From the NCBI RefSeq assembly GCF_020866905.1, contig NZ_JAIVCC010000005.1, positions 546,088 to 610,087 of the forward strand: a DNA stretch of 64,000 nt, in the 5' to 3' direction. The notes beneath the pieces were generated by a model. It made no database searches, had not been told where the DNA came from, and saw only the letters and a program-made list of their open reading frames with translations. Shown piece after piece: positions 25,391 through 34,516 of the stretch (its first letter is position 1; the number at the start of each line of letters is the position of its first letter). Both the position numbers and the translations under genes were made by a program. Source of the DNA: Salinimicrobium sediminilitoris. GTDB lineage: Bacteria > Bacteroidota > Bacteroidia > Flavobacteriales > Flavobacteriaceae.

Positions 25391-26344
25391 TCAATCCTCC
25401 TTCACGTGACCCCAGTTCAAACTTTCGCTTTGCAACAGGGAAGATAAGATATCTCTTCTCTGGTCAAGGTCATATAGGTCTGTTTGTTCCTGTTTGTCAC
25501 TCGAAGTTCGATCTTCATTGGGAAGAGAAGCTGAAAAATTCTCTTTTAAGTGCATTAAAAGATTTGTCATGGTACTTCTTAATAGCTGCAGCTCTTCCTT
25601 TTCATTTTGAGACCTTTCATTGGACTTAAGCAGGAGGGTAAGGGCTTCATCCAGCCGCACAAAATTAAGGCTAAGACAGTTTTCGGGATTTGAGTGGCTA
25701 AAGAAATGTACCACAGGATATGCCTGGTGGCTCACAAGATGATTATCGATCTTTTCCTGTAACGAAAGTACTTGTTGATCCCTGTAAGAGCTGTTTACTT
25801 TCTCGAGCTTATTGGCAATTTCAGAAGGGCTTTTCCCAAGGTTAGAAATACTCCTGGACAGTGTTCTTTTTCGAATGACCGCAGAGGAAACGGAGATCAG
25901 GTAAGTCATTGAACTGGTAAAGAAAATAAAGCCGAAAAAGGAAAATAAACTTGTTAGTATCTCAAAGAAGGGGGTGATAGGTTTAAAATTTCCCATGCCT
26001 AATGTAGAGATCACGTATCCGGTAAAGTAGAGCCTTTCTACCCAATTGGCCGGCCGCGAATCACTATTGGTTATTCCCGAAGGATCATAGGAAAAGACCA
26101 GGAACAGCCCCAGCCACACAATAATGATCCACACAAACAGTACTCCCAGATTAACGGTCATGCCGCAGTAGTCAAAGGCTTTCCTGCCAAAAAATCCGGA
26201 AGACCAGCGCGTTGCCCGGAAGGAGAGGCTGGCTACTTTTTTAGAAATAGGTCCTGCTCCGCTTCCGGAGAGGGTGGTAAAAAAGAAATCATAGATTACA
26301 AATATAAGAAGGAGGAATCCAAGGCTTAAATAAAGTACGTTCAT
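25391..26344 (-). CDS. Potassium-channel-like membrane protein with altered filter
   Basis: A 317-residue protein with an Ion_trans_2-like region: two helices at the N-terminus, a pore loop reading YVISTLGMGNFKPITPFF, and another helix (FSFFGFIFFTSSMTYL). In place of the TxGYGD selectivity filter stands TLGMGNF, with Tyr to Met and Asp to Asn, so ion selectivity is doubtful. The C-terminal 180 residues are soluble and helical with charged stretches, probably a cytoplasmic regulatory domain. It lies 17 bases after the multicopper oxidase gene in the same direction. Confidence 0.8.
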   Translation of the reverse strand: MNVLYLSLGFLLLIFVIYDFFFTTLSGSGAGPISKKVASLSFRATRWSSGFFGRKAFDYCGMTVNLGVLFVWIIIVWLGLFLVFSYDPSGITNSDSRPANWVERLYFTGYVISTLGMGNFKPITPFFEILTSLFSFFGFIFFTSSMTYLISVSSAVIRKRTLSRSISNLGKSPSEIANKLEKVNSSYRDQQVLSLQEKIDNHLVSHQAYPVVHFFSHSNPENCLSLNFVRLDEALTLLLKSNERSQNEKEELQLLRSTMTNLLMHLKENFSASLPNEDRTSSDKQEQTDLYDLDQRRDILSSLLQSESLNWGHVKED

Positions 26345-26361
26345 ATTTGAATTTTAAATTT

Positions 26362-28716
26362 TTAGAACCATAGAGAAATACCACCGCCTGCACCAAAACG
26401 ATTGTCATAGCTTCCCATTAACCTTATTCCTTTGCTAAGCACATACTCGAGACCTACCTGGAATACCGTTTCGGTTTCGTAGTCTTTGCTCTCTTCGAGA
26501 TCTCCATTCCAGCCAAAATCAATCTGGTATTCATATTCCCCATATAATTCAAGGCGGGGAAAAAGCAAAAGTCCGGCATTAAACGCCAACTGAGGCCGGA
26601 GTTTGTGATCAATGCTGAGTTCAGAATCTATTAACAGCGGCAGCAGGTATCTGATGCCGCCAATGGCAGTAGATTCCAGTTCATCCAGGTTATCTTCTTC
26701 TTCGTTTTCAATACTCCCGCCGGCAAAGACCCTGAAGTAGTCATTGAGGTATCTTTCATAGGTAAGAGTGGCTTCCACGTTTTCATTCCATCCATACTCA
26801 GCCCGCAACCTGAATTGGTTTCGAATATTGGTGGTGGTAGCATAAAATTCGGTCATGTGGCTTGCAGCCGATACTTCTCCCCAGGTAAAGTATTCATTCG
26901 CTTCTGTTGTTAGATTGGCTAAAGGATATGGTTCCAGCCGCTCATCACGTGGCGTATCGTAACTAAAGACCCGGGCCATACCGCCGTTGAGGTGATAGAG
27001 TACATGACAATGAAAGAACCAGTCTCCATATTCGTTGGCATCGAACTCGATCACCGTTTTTTGCATAGGGGCGACATTCACCGTATGCTTTAATGGGGAA
27101 TATTCTCCATTCTTGTTGATCACTCTAAAGAAATGCCCGTGAAGGTGCATGGGGTGATGCATCATCGTTAGGTTATTCAGGGTAATTCGCACTTTTTGCC
27201 CCTGCTCAATTTTAATTTTGTCGGTTTCAGAAAGAGGTACTCCATTAATGCTCCACACGTACCTGTTCATATTTCCTGTGAGGTTGAACAGGATTTCTTT
27301 AAGCGGCTGTTCGTCAGAAATAGTGGTAGGTGCTGGGGCTCTGAGGTAATCATAATTGAAGACAGGAGATCCCGCGGTTTTCATGGCGTCGCCTATTACC
27401 AGGGAATCGGGCAGCGGCTTTTTTATAGGATCCATCAGGTTGGGATCTTTCATTTTGTCCTGAACCAGAGTATCCCTTTTCATGTCTTCATTCATGTCCA
27501 TATCATGCTGGGTATGATCCTCTTTCATTTTCATTCCTTCGGAATCCATGTCCATCTCCATGTGATCCATTTCCATGGCATACTTTTTCATCACTTTAAT
27601 GGAGTCATTTTTCCCGGGTCTGAACTTTGATGCCGGAGCGCCCATTTTCATATCCATGGCCATCATCTTTTTCATCATCTCAATCAGGTCAGGTTCGGGG
27701 ACTACCGGGGCAGGTATAATTTCTCCTTCTCCTATATATGCTGAAGCATGTCCCGAACCATCCTGGGAAGTGGCACGAATTTCCAGTTTTCCACTTTCCG
27801 GAACAGTGACAATGAAGTCATAGGTCTCTGCAACAGCGATAAGGGTCTTGTTCTTTTTTACCGGTACCACATCCAGCCCATCGGCAGCAACCAAAAAAGG
27901 ATCTTCTCCCCCAAAGGTGAGCCAGAAGTAGGACGCTGCAGAGGCATTGACAAATCGGAGCCGTACCTTTTCTCCCGATTCAAAATCAGGATACTGCTGT
28001 TCCGGGAGTCCGTTTACCAGGAAAAGATCATGGTAGTTATCAGAAATAGCCATATCGGGCATGCGTTGCCAGCTCATTTTGAGTTTGGCTCCCAGCGCGT
28101 TTTTAGCCAGGACTTTATTTAGACTTTGTACCTGCCCCTTCTTGATCAGGTACCATTCATTGCCTCTTTTGAGATTCCGAAGCTGTTCATGAGGTTTTTC
28201 ATCCATCCAGTCTGAAAGGACCAGGACAAGATCTTTATCATATTCCATGCTTTGCTCCCGCGGATTGATCTGGATAGAACCGTACACCCCGCGTTGCTCC
28301 TGAAGTCCTGTGTGAGAGTGATACCAGTAGGTGCCCGACTGCTTCAGGGCAAATTCGTAAGTGAAGGTCTCTCCCGGTCTTATGGGCGGAGTGGTGAGAT
28401 AAGGTACGCCATCAAAGAAATTCGGAAGTAAAAGTCCGTGCCAGTGCACCGAAGTTTCCACATCCATCTTGTTGGTAACATGGATCTTCGCATACTCTCC
28501 TTCGGTGAACTCCAAGACGGGACCGGGTATGCCGCCATTGATGGTCATGGCCTTGACCGGGTCTCCGGTGAGATTGACCATTTCTTCATCTATGGTCAGT
28601 TCATATTCATGCACCGGCCAGTTATCGACATTGCCTTCAACAGATTGAGGACGTTGAGCAAACGATTGAAAAGAAAATGTGAGAGTAAGGAAGATAGGGA
28701 GAAGAAGATTTTTCAT
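26362..28716 (-). CDS. Multicopper oxidase fused to an outer-membrane-like barrel (CopA-CopB-like)
   Basis: A 784-residue exported protein (signal MKNLLLPIFLTLTFSFQSFA). Three cupredoxin domains carry the copper motifs TSVHWHGLL, WYHSHTGLQ, MHHPMHLHGHFF and WFFHCHVLYHLNGGM, the CopA/laccase-type arrangement for Cu(I) oxidation. A Met/His/Asp-rich insert (about 340-430, with MDMKMG and MEMDMDSEGMKM) resembles copper-buffering regions. The last 180 residues after about 600 read as beta-barrel strands ending GISLWF, similar to CopB-type outer-membrane proteins. CopA and CopB are usually two proteins; here they are one chain. The channel gene follows at 17 bases. Confidence 0.9.
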   Translation of the reverse strand: MKNLLLPIFLTLTFSFQSFAQRPQSVEGNVDNWPVHEYELTIDEEMVNLTGDPVKAMTINGGIPGPVLEFTEGEYAKIHVTNKMDVETSVHWHGLLLPNFFDGVPYLTTPPIRPGETFTYEFALKQSGTYWYHSHTGLQEQRGVYGSIQINPREQSMEYDKDLVLVLSDWMDEKPHEQLRNLKRGNEWYLIKKGQVQSLNKVLAKNALGAKLKMSWQRMPDMAISDNYHDLFLVNGLPEQQYPDFESGEKVRLRFVNASAASYFWLTFGGEDPFLVAADGLDVVPVKKNKTLIAVAETYDFIVTVPESGKLEIRATSQDGSGHASAYIGEGEIIPAPVVPEPDLIEMMKKMMAMDMKMGAPASKFRPGKNDSIKVMKKYAMEMDHMEMDMDSEGMKMKEDHTQHDMDMNEDMKRDTLVQDKMKDPNLMDPIKKPLPDSLVIGDAMKTAGSPVFNYDYLRAPAPTTISDEQPLKEILFNLTGNMNRYVWSINGVPLSETDKIKIEQGQKVRITLNNLTMMHHPMHLHGHFFRVINKNGEYSPLKHTVNVAPMQKTVIEFDANEYGDWFFHCHVLYHLNGGMARVFSYDTPRDERLEPYPLANLTTEANEYFTWGEVSAASHMTEFYATTTNIRNQFRLRAEYGWNENVEATLTYERYLNDYFRVFAGGSIENEEEDNLDELESTAIGGIRYLLPLLIDSELSIDHKLRPQLAFNAGLLLFPRLELYGEYEYQIDFGWNGDLEESKDYETETVFQVGLEYVLSKGIRLMGSYDNRFGAGGGISLWF

Positions 28717-28946
28717 TACATTTTCTTCAGGTTTACAGGAATAGGGATTTCTTACAAGTTAGTCAGCTTCTACCGTTTTCTGTATGAAAGTACTGTTAAA
28801 ACTCTCCCGGTTAAAAAATTCCGAAGCATGGGAAAATCCACTTCTTTTCCGGTTTGTGACACTTTGCTTAACAGGAACTTAACCAAGCCCTCCGGATAAA
28901 TTGATTAACTTATAGATCCTTTAGAAAACCATAAAAATCTATAGTT

Positions 28947-30260
28947 ATGAAAATAAAATTGCTCTTCGTAATGTTTAGTCTCGGGTACGTTCTCACAGGA
29001 TACTCACAGGGAACAATCGGACTGGAAGTGGTAGCTGACAATCTGGTTTCCCCGGTGGCACTTGTGGAATCTCCGGACGAATCGGGAAGATATTTCATTG
29101 TTGATCAGGTAGGTGTGATTAGGATACATACTCCTCAAAAAGGTCTTTTGCGGGAGCCTTTTTTGGATCTGAAGGATAAGATCGTTCCTTTAAAAGACGC
29201 CCATGAAGAGAGGGGACTTCTTGGCCTGGCTTTTCACCCTGATTACAGGGAGAACGGTAGGTTCTACGTTTATTACAGTGCGCCTTTGAGTGAAGATGCC
29301 CCCGAAAACTGGGATCACACCAGTCATATTTCAGAATTTCAGGTTTCGGCAGATAATCCTAATATGGCCGATAAGGCTTCAGAAAAGATCATTCTGAAGG
29401 TCGATCAGCCGCAGGATAATCACAATGCGGGAACTTTGGCATTCGGTCCCGACAATTACCTCTACATTGCTCTTGGCGATGGCGGTGGTGCAAACGATAT
29501 TGATATGGGCCATGTACCCGACTGGTATGACAAGAACGCGGGTGGAAACGGGCAAGATGTAGAGCAGAATTTACTCGGCAGTATTTTACGAATTGATGTG
29601 GATGGGGATGCTCCTTATGCCATTCCTGAAGACAACCCCTTTGTAGACAAAGACGGAATGGATGAGATCTATGCCTATGGTTTGCGAAACCCCTACAGGT
29701 TTTCCTTTGACCTTGAAGGAGAGAATGATCTCATTGCCGGTGATGCGGGACAGGTACTATGGGAGGAAGTTAACGTAATTACCAAAGGCGGGAATTATGG
29801 ATGGAATGTGAAGGAAGGGACACATTGTTTCAATTCCTATAATAACGACAAGGAGAAAAAGGAATGTCCTCAAGAAGATAAGATGGGCAACCCTCTTATA
29901 GATCCTGTCATCGAATTTAAACAAGGCGGTACCGACCATGGAGGCAAAGGCCTGGTGGTAATTGGTGGGTATGTCTACAGAGGTGAAATGATTAAAAACC
30001 TGGCCGGGAAGTACCTTTTTGGTACCTGGACGCAACATCACGGAAAACCTGCGGGAGCAGTGTTTATGGCAACCCCAAAAGAGACCGGAATGTGGGATTT
30101 TCAAGAGCTGAAAATTGCGCAGACCAACTCTACTTCAATAGGTCATTATCTATTGTCCTTTGGCCAGAACAAAGAGGGAGAAATGTTCGTTCTCACTACC
30201 GATGAAAATGGCCCGGTGGGCAATACAGGGAAAGTTTTTAAAATGGTTGCAGGAAAGTAA
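28947..30260 (+). CDS. PQQ-dependent sugar dehydrogenase (GSDH family)
   Basis: A 437-residue exported protein (signal about 1-20) with a six-bladed beta-propeller of the glucose/sorbosone dehydrogenase family (PF07995). Family landmarks are LVSPVALVESPDESGRYFIV near the start, GLLGLAFHPDYRENGRFYVY, HNAGTLAFGPDNYLYIALGD and YGLRNPYRFSFD. It likely oxidises an aldose with PQQ in the periplasm; the true substrate and whether the organism makes PQQ are not shown here. Single gene, divergent from the multicopper oxidase. Confidence 0.88.
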   Translation: MKIKLLFVMFSLGYVLTGYSQGTIGLEVVADNLVSPVALVESPDESGRYFIVDQVGVIRIHTPQKGLLREPFLDLKDKIVPLKDAHEERGLLGLAFHPDYRENGRFYVYYSAPLSEDAPENWDHTSHISEFQVSADNPNMADKASEKIILKVDQPQDNHNAGTLAFGPDNYLYIALGDGGGANDIDMGHVPDWYDKNAGGNGQDVEQNLLGSILRIDVDGDAPYAIPEDNPFVDKDGMDEIYAYGLRNPYRFSFDLEGENDLIAGDAGQVLWEEVNVITKGGNYGWNVKEGTHCFNSYNNDKEKKECPQEDKMGNPLIDPVIEFKQGGTDHGGKGLVVIGGYVYRGEMIKNLAGKYLFGTWTQHHGKPAGAVFMATPKETGMWDFQELKIAQTNSTSIGHYLLSFGQNKEGEMFVLTTDENGPVGNTGKVFKMVAGK

Positions 30261-30272
30261 ATCGGGTAGGCG

Positions 30273-30297
30273 TCATTCTGAATTTATTTCAGAATCT
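30273..30297. repeat. TGAAATAAATTCA palindromic element, inverted copy
   Basis: TCATTCTGAATTTATTTCAGAATCT is the reverse complement arrangement of the elements at 6858 and 13250. It lies 12 bases after the sugar dehydrogenase stop. No CAAAAATG element accompanies it. Confidence 0.6.
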
Positions 30298-30499
30298 TTT
30301 CAGTACAAAGTTCGAACTAGAACCTGAAGTAAGTTACCATTGACGTTTTCAATTTTAATAAGGGAGAACTCCCTTCGGTCGATAGATATAAGGTGATTAT
30401 TTTTTAATTGTTCATTTTTTTGCTGTGCATTCCTCTCCCTATGGTCGTCGGATGCAAGTAAAACGAACCAAAAAATGGACACTTTTTTGATAGGTGTTT

Positions 30500-30584
30500 C
30501 CAATTTTGCTCCCGCAAAATTGGAATCGCGCTCCCCCGGCTAAATTTTCTCCAAGGCTTCAAAAATTTTTAACTCCGGGGGAGC
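30500..30584. repeat. Two hairpins in the gap between sugar dehydrogenase and TonB receptor
   Basis: CCAATTTTGC-TCCC-GCAAAATTGG (30500-30523, perfect 10-bp arms) is followed by GCTCCCCCGG (30530-30539) paired with CCGGGGGAGC (30575-30584) with a 35-base loop. Between 30261 and 30712 I see no gene; this element and the palindrome at 30273 are its only features. Confidence 0.7.
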
Positions 30585-30712
30585 ACTACACTTACAGAAA
30601 AGATCCTTTACAAGAACTAGTCATATAAACAGGAATATTCCGTCAAAATCATACGCTAGAAAATTTTTTTAGAGGTCTCAGGTTGACGAAAAATCGCATT
30701 TATCTAGTGAGA

Positions 30713-33079
30713 TCATATCTCGAACGAAAGAGTCACTCCCATTGTAGCGGGATTACCAAGGTGAACGGCGCCAAAATTATAGCCGTAACTTACATAGTCG
30801 GTATCAAAAATATTACGGCCCCAGATCATTAGCTTTATATCCCGGTAAGAGACACCAACATTCCCATTGTACAGGCTGTAAGGCTCCTGCCTTAGATTAT
30901 TGGCAAGATCGAAATATTGTTCCTCCAGGTACTTCCATTCTGCACGGGCCGTAAATTCCCAATCTTCATTCAGTCCAAGATTTGACTGATATTGGAGAGC
31001 GAGCATTGAAGTTACTTCGGGAGTATAGATCTGTTTATTATCCTTAAAATTCACTTCACTTCCATCCTGTGCAATGAGTAAGGATTCATAACTGGCATCA
31101 GTGAAACCCAGGTCATAGCTCAATTCCAGTCCGGTTGTTAATAAAGCTCTCAATTCTACTTCCACACCTTTGCTGTTAAGGCTTCCGGTGTTTCGGGTTA
31201 CGATAACTCCATCGGGCATGACTAAAGTTGGCACCTGTACGTCGGTCACTTCCGTGTAGAACAAAGTGGCATTTACAAGCAGCCTATTGTCCAAAAATGA
31301 GTTTTTAGTACCTATTTCAAAGTTGTTACTGAATTCCGGATCGTATTCGTATAAAGGTGGCTGCGAAGGATCTGCACTCAATGGAGTAAGCCCTCCAGCC
31401 CTGAAGCCGCGGCTGTAGGTAAAGAAAACAAGGTTTTCTTCTGAAAGATCATAGGTAAGACCGGCCTTGGGCGAAAAGGCGTTAAAGCTTGCAGTAGCGG
31501 TAGAGTCCGGTTGATATTCAAAAATAGGTTCGGGTTCTGAGTCGGGCTGATATTCTCCCAAAATAGATTGCTTCTTGTACTCGTAATCATATCTCAAGCC
31601 GGCTATCAAACCAAGCTTTTCAGTAACCTCATAATTCAGCTGCCCAAAAAAGGCAATTCCTTTCCCAATTGCTTCACTTGTATTGATGAGGGAATAGTTG
31701 ATATCTTCAGATCCCATTAATGCTGCATCCTCCCCAAAATGGGTTGCCTGTTTCACGGGGCTCTCCTGGTAGAACATGTAAGTTCCTGCAGTCCATTTCA
31801 GGTTCCTGCCGGAGCCGCTGGGAGAGGAGAGCCTAAATTCCTGGGTCGCAACTTTTACCGTATTCCAGTCCCTTCCGTAGTCATTGATAATGGACAGTGC
31901 ATCGAGAGGGGAGAAGTCTGCATCAATAGGGTTTTGGTAATACCGGTAATTCTGCTGGTAAGCAGTCTGTGAACTAAAGTTGAGGTTTTCCCCTTTATGA
32001 TCAATGACAAGAGAAGTATTAAAAGTATTGTCCTTCATTGTTGAAAGCTGGTTCTGGTTTAGGGTGTAAGGATTTTCCAGCGCGGCGTCTATCCCCATGT
32101 TCAATGGGAAAGCTCCTTCATTTTCTGCTGAAAAATGTTTAAGATTCAGGGTTGCATTCCAGGTTGGGCTAAAAAGGTATTTCAGGTAGTAATTTCCCGA
32201 AAAGTTTTTTTGATCATCATAACTGGAACCGGTGAATTCATTGGTGTAAAATCCTTCCCTTTCCTCATATAATCCGGCGGCACCAAAAAATAATTTATCA
32301 GTCAGGGGCGTTCTTATTCCTGCCATATATCGCTGTTGGTTGTAATTGCCCAGGGTAGCTTCACCAAATACTGTTGTTTCCTTTTGAGGCTCACGGGTTA
32401 TAATGTTGATCACACCACCCATAGCATTCCTTCCATAAAGTGTTCCCTGTGGACCGCGTAATACTTCTATTCTCTCAATATCAAAAAGCTGGGTGATATA
32501 GGTGTCCAGGTTGTATTGATTTACGCCGTCAATATAGGTTGCAATGGCAGGATCGTAAGAGGTAGTGACAATTCCCCTTATGGAAGTTACAGTCCTTCTA
32601 TCTCCGGGATCGCTGGCATAGAGGTTCGGGGAAATAGCCGTAAGATCATTCGCATTCTGGATCTGGCTTTGCTTTACGTTTTCATACGAAAGACTGGTAA
32701 TACTCAATGGTATCTCCTGGATGAGCTCTTCTCTCTTTTGGGCGGTGACTACTACTTCTTTTAACCTTTCCCCTTCAGCAGAGAATATAATCTCAATTTC
32801 AACCAACTCTGAATCTATATTCACAATTTGGGTGGTTTCTGAATATCCCCGTTTGCCAAGGCGAATGATGTAAGAGCCATAAGGAACTGCCGAAAAAGAA
32901 AAAATTCCCTCTCCGGAAGTTGTGGTCTGGTAGGAGGAATTCAGCAGGTTGACCTGTACATTTTCCAGCGGTTCTGCAGATTCTGAAATTATTTTACCCG
33001 TTAGGCGACCTGTTTCCTGTGCGCCTGAAGTCATGGAAATTAAAGTAAAAAATATACTGAAGAGTAGGTAATGTTTCAT
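30713..33079 (-). CDS. TonB-dependent outer-membrane receptor
   Basis: A 788-residue protein with a signal peptide, an N-terminal carboxypeptidase-regulatory-like domain (GRLTGKIISESAEPLENVQV, about 22-105), a plug domain (IQNANDLTAISPNLYASDPG, VLRGPQGTLYGRNAMGGVIN) and a beta-barrel ending GVTLSFEI. It resembles siderophore or vitamin-type receptors (the plug's GPQGTLYGRNAMGG is FecA/BtuB-like); there is no SusD partner, so it is not a SusC polysaccharide system. Ligand unknown. It begins four bases inside the stop of the TMEM220-like gene and is probably cotranscribed with it. Confidence 0.92.
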   Translation of the reverse strand: MKHYLLFSIFFTLISMTSGAQETGRLTGKIISESAEPLENVQVNLLNSSYQTTTSGEGIFSFSAVPYGSYIIRLGKRGYSETTQIVNIDSELVEIEIIFSAEGERLKEVVVTAQKREELIQEIPLSITSLSYENVKQSQIQNANDLTAISPNLYASDPGDRRTVTSIRGIVTTSYDPAIATYIDGVNQYNLDTYITQLFDIERIEVLRGPQGTLYGRNAMGGVINIITREPQKETTVFGEATLGNYNQQRYMAGIRTPLTDKLFFGAAGLYEEREGFYTNEFTGSSYDDQKNFSGNYYLKYLFSPTWNATLNLKHFSAENEGAFPLNMGIDAALENPYTLNQNQLSTMKDNTFNTSLVIDHKGENLNFSSQTAYQQNYRYYQNPIDADFSPLDALSIINDYGRDWNTVKVATQEFRLSSPSGSGRNLKWTAGTYMFYQESPVKQATHFGEDAALMGSEDINYSLINTSEAIGKGIAFFGQLNYEVTEKLGLIAGLRYDYEYKKQSILGEYQPDSEPEPIFEYQPDSTATASFNAFSPKAGLTYDLSEENLVFFTYSRGFRAGGLTPLSADPSQPPLYEYDPEFSNNFEIGTKNSFLDNRLLVNATLFYTEVTDVQVPTLVMPDGVIVTRNTGSLNSKGVEVELRALLTTGLELSYDLGFTDASYESLLIAQDGSEVNFKDNKQIYTPEVTSMLALQYQSNLGLNEDWEFTARAEWKYLEEQYFDLANNLRQEPYSLYNGNVGVSYRDIKLMIWGRNIFDTDYVSYGYNFGAVHLGNPATMGVTLSFEI

Positions 33080-33471
33080 TGGTTAGTAATTGACTTTTTT
33101 TGATTAAAATTTTTACGAAAGATCAGGTTTATCAAGAGGGCAAAGCTCAGGATGAGTAACCCGAAAAATTCCCGGGTGGCTTCGATCCATGGTTTTTCAT
33201 CTGACATTGATCCGGTAATATCTTCTGCATTGTATAGGGTTATCCAGGAGTTTACCCCATCCGGAATAAAAAATAAATAAATGGCGTAAGACAGGAAGAC
33301 GAGTAGCCCTAGGTAGTGATATATTTTTTTGTCTTTCCCAAAGACGGCAAGGCTACATACAAGGGCTCCATAGCCATAAATAGCTATCCAAAGGGCCGGG
33401 TCCGGGTCATTTAATTGTACAAAGGCGGAGAAAAAGAAGATAATAGCAAAGAGGGCATTAAATATTCTCAC
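33076..33471 (-). CDS. TMEM220-family membrane protein
   Basis: A 131-residue protein with four predicted membrane helices and the family's FSAFVQLNDPDPALWIAIYG near the N-terminus. It starts with GTG at 33471. Its stop overlaps the receptor's ATG (ATGA), so the two genes form an operon with this one first. Function unknown; the coupling to a TonB receptor suggests involvement in uptake of the same ligand or in the inner-membrane step, but that is inference. Confidence 0.82.
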   Translation of the reverse strand: MRIFNALFAIIFFFSAFVQLNDPDPALWIAIYGYGALVCSLAVFGKDKKIYHYLGLLVFLSYAIYLFFIPDGVNSWITLYNAEDITGSMSDEKPWIEATREFFGLLILSFALLINLIFRKNFNQKKSITNQ

Positions 33472-33822
33472 AAATTTTGTTTTAAGAATCTAAATTCCGG
33501 TAACAGGGATACCTGTGCATTGCCTTTTTCCCCGACTCTGACTGGAATAGAGAGAAACAGGGAAATTCTTCTCATTTTATGAGATCATTTAGTACATCAA
33601 GAACCCCGTTTTTTCACTTAAAGTTAAGAAAGAGGAATAGCAGGAGCGGCCATTTAACGACAGTTTAACCTTTTAAAAGGCAGAAAATTGAAAGGGAAAA
33701 TATTTAGAGATTAATTACGGAAGTATCTCTTTATCACAAGATAACAACTTCTTTTATGGCTTGCCGGGAATATGGAAATTTTGATGTAAACCCGATACCT
33801 CCCAAAGAGGTTCAATAGTAAT
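33472..33822. other. Gene-free interval
   Basis: About 350 bases between the TMEM220-like gene and a lipoprotein gene. I see no supportable reading frame (a short one at 33711-33899 is a shadow), no palindrome family member and no terminator. It presumably holds the promoter of the 33471 operon. Confidence 0.5.
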
Positions 33823-34386
33823 TTATCTGAAAAGTGGAACAGTCCCTGTGCTGTCGGGTTCCATGGATTCTTCGAACTCCTGGTCGAGTTCGGTCTCAAA
33901 ATTCTCGGGAGTCTTCAGGAAGAGTTCGTTGAGTTGCAGTTTAAAATTGTCAAATTCTACAACAAGATCTCCGGCAACATCAAAGATCTCATCGGGGTTC
34001 TTCTGTTTTTTGGTGGAAAGTTGGTGCAATACCTGCGCCTTGGTATAAAGTACATTGGTGCGTGCCTCCACGGCTGTACTGCGCAGCGTATCGGGAATGG
34101 AGGTGTTCAGATTTTCCATGATCTGTACCAGATTATTAGAGGCATCCATAATATCCATACCGGTACTGTTCTCCAGGTTTTGAATTTCATTTTGAGCAGT
34201 TGCATATGCCAGCCATTCTCCTGCCACCTGTCTTGCCTCGGGCAACAGGTTTACGGTTCGGGTACTATTATGTTCCAACCGCTCGGAAAATTTTCTTTCA
34301 GACTGCACTTCAGAAACCTTTGCCTCCTGCTTTTCGGCACAGGAGAAAAGGGCGATCAACGTAAATAGCAAAAGAAATTTCCTCAT
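33823..34386 (-). CDS. Predicted lipoprotein, helical
   Basis: A 187-residue lipoprotein (lipobox IALFSCAEKQ, Cys about residue 16). The mature protein is predicted nearly all helical (QVLHQLSTKKQKNPDEIF, NFKLQLNELFLKTPENFE). Family not recognised. Single gene, divergent from the threonine dehydrogenase. Confidence 0.75.
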   Translation of the reverse strand: MRKFLLLFTLIALFSCAEKQEAKVSEVQSERKFSERLEHNSTRTVNLLPEARQVAGEWLAYATAQNEIQNLENSTGMDIMDASNNLVQIMENLNTSIPDTLRSTAVEARTNVLYTKAQVLHQLSTKKQKNPDEIFDVAGDLVVEFDNFKLQLNELFLKTPENFETELDQEFEESMEPDSTGTVPLFR

Positions 34387-34485
34387 TTTTTAAAGGTACA
34401 TTTTAAAAGCAATTTTTAGGGTCGCTTTTGTACAAATTGATATATGTTTTAAGACTGCAGAATTCTTCATCTTTCCTGAATTCAA

Positions 34486-34493
34486 TATCTTTG
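34486..34493 (+). promoter_or_regulatory. Bacteroidota -7 promoter element for the threonine dehydrogenase gene
   Basis: TATCTTTG, matching TAnnTTTG, 23 bases before the ATG at 34517. No TTG at the expected -33 position was found. Confidence 0.5.
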
Positions 34494-34516
34494 TTTACTT
34501 AGCAAACAAAAATTTT

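Noticed and set aside
30300-30503. 67-residue reverse-strand ORF in the gap after the sugar dehydrogenase
   Set aside because: Composition does not look coding, it runs into the hairpin at 30500, and it has no recognisable features.
30713-33079. A SusC/SusD-type polysaccharide utilisation locus
   Set aside because: There is a TonB receptor but no SusD-like lipoprotein or glycoside hydrolase beside it, and the plug resembles siderophore/vitamin-type receptors.
33711-33899. 62-residue reverse-strand ORF
   Set aside because: It overlaps the end of the helical lipoprotein gene in another frame and is a shadow of it.
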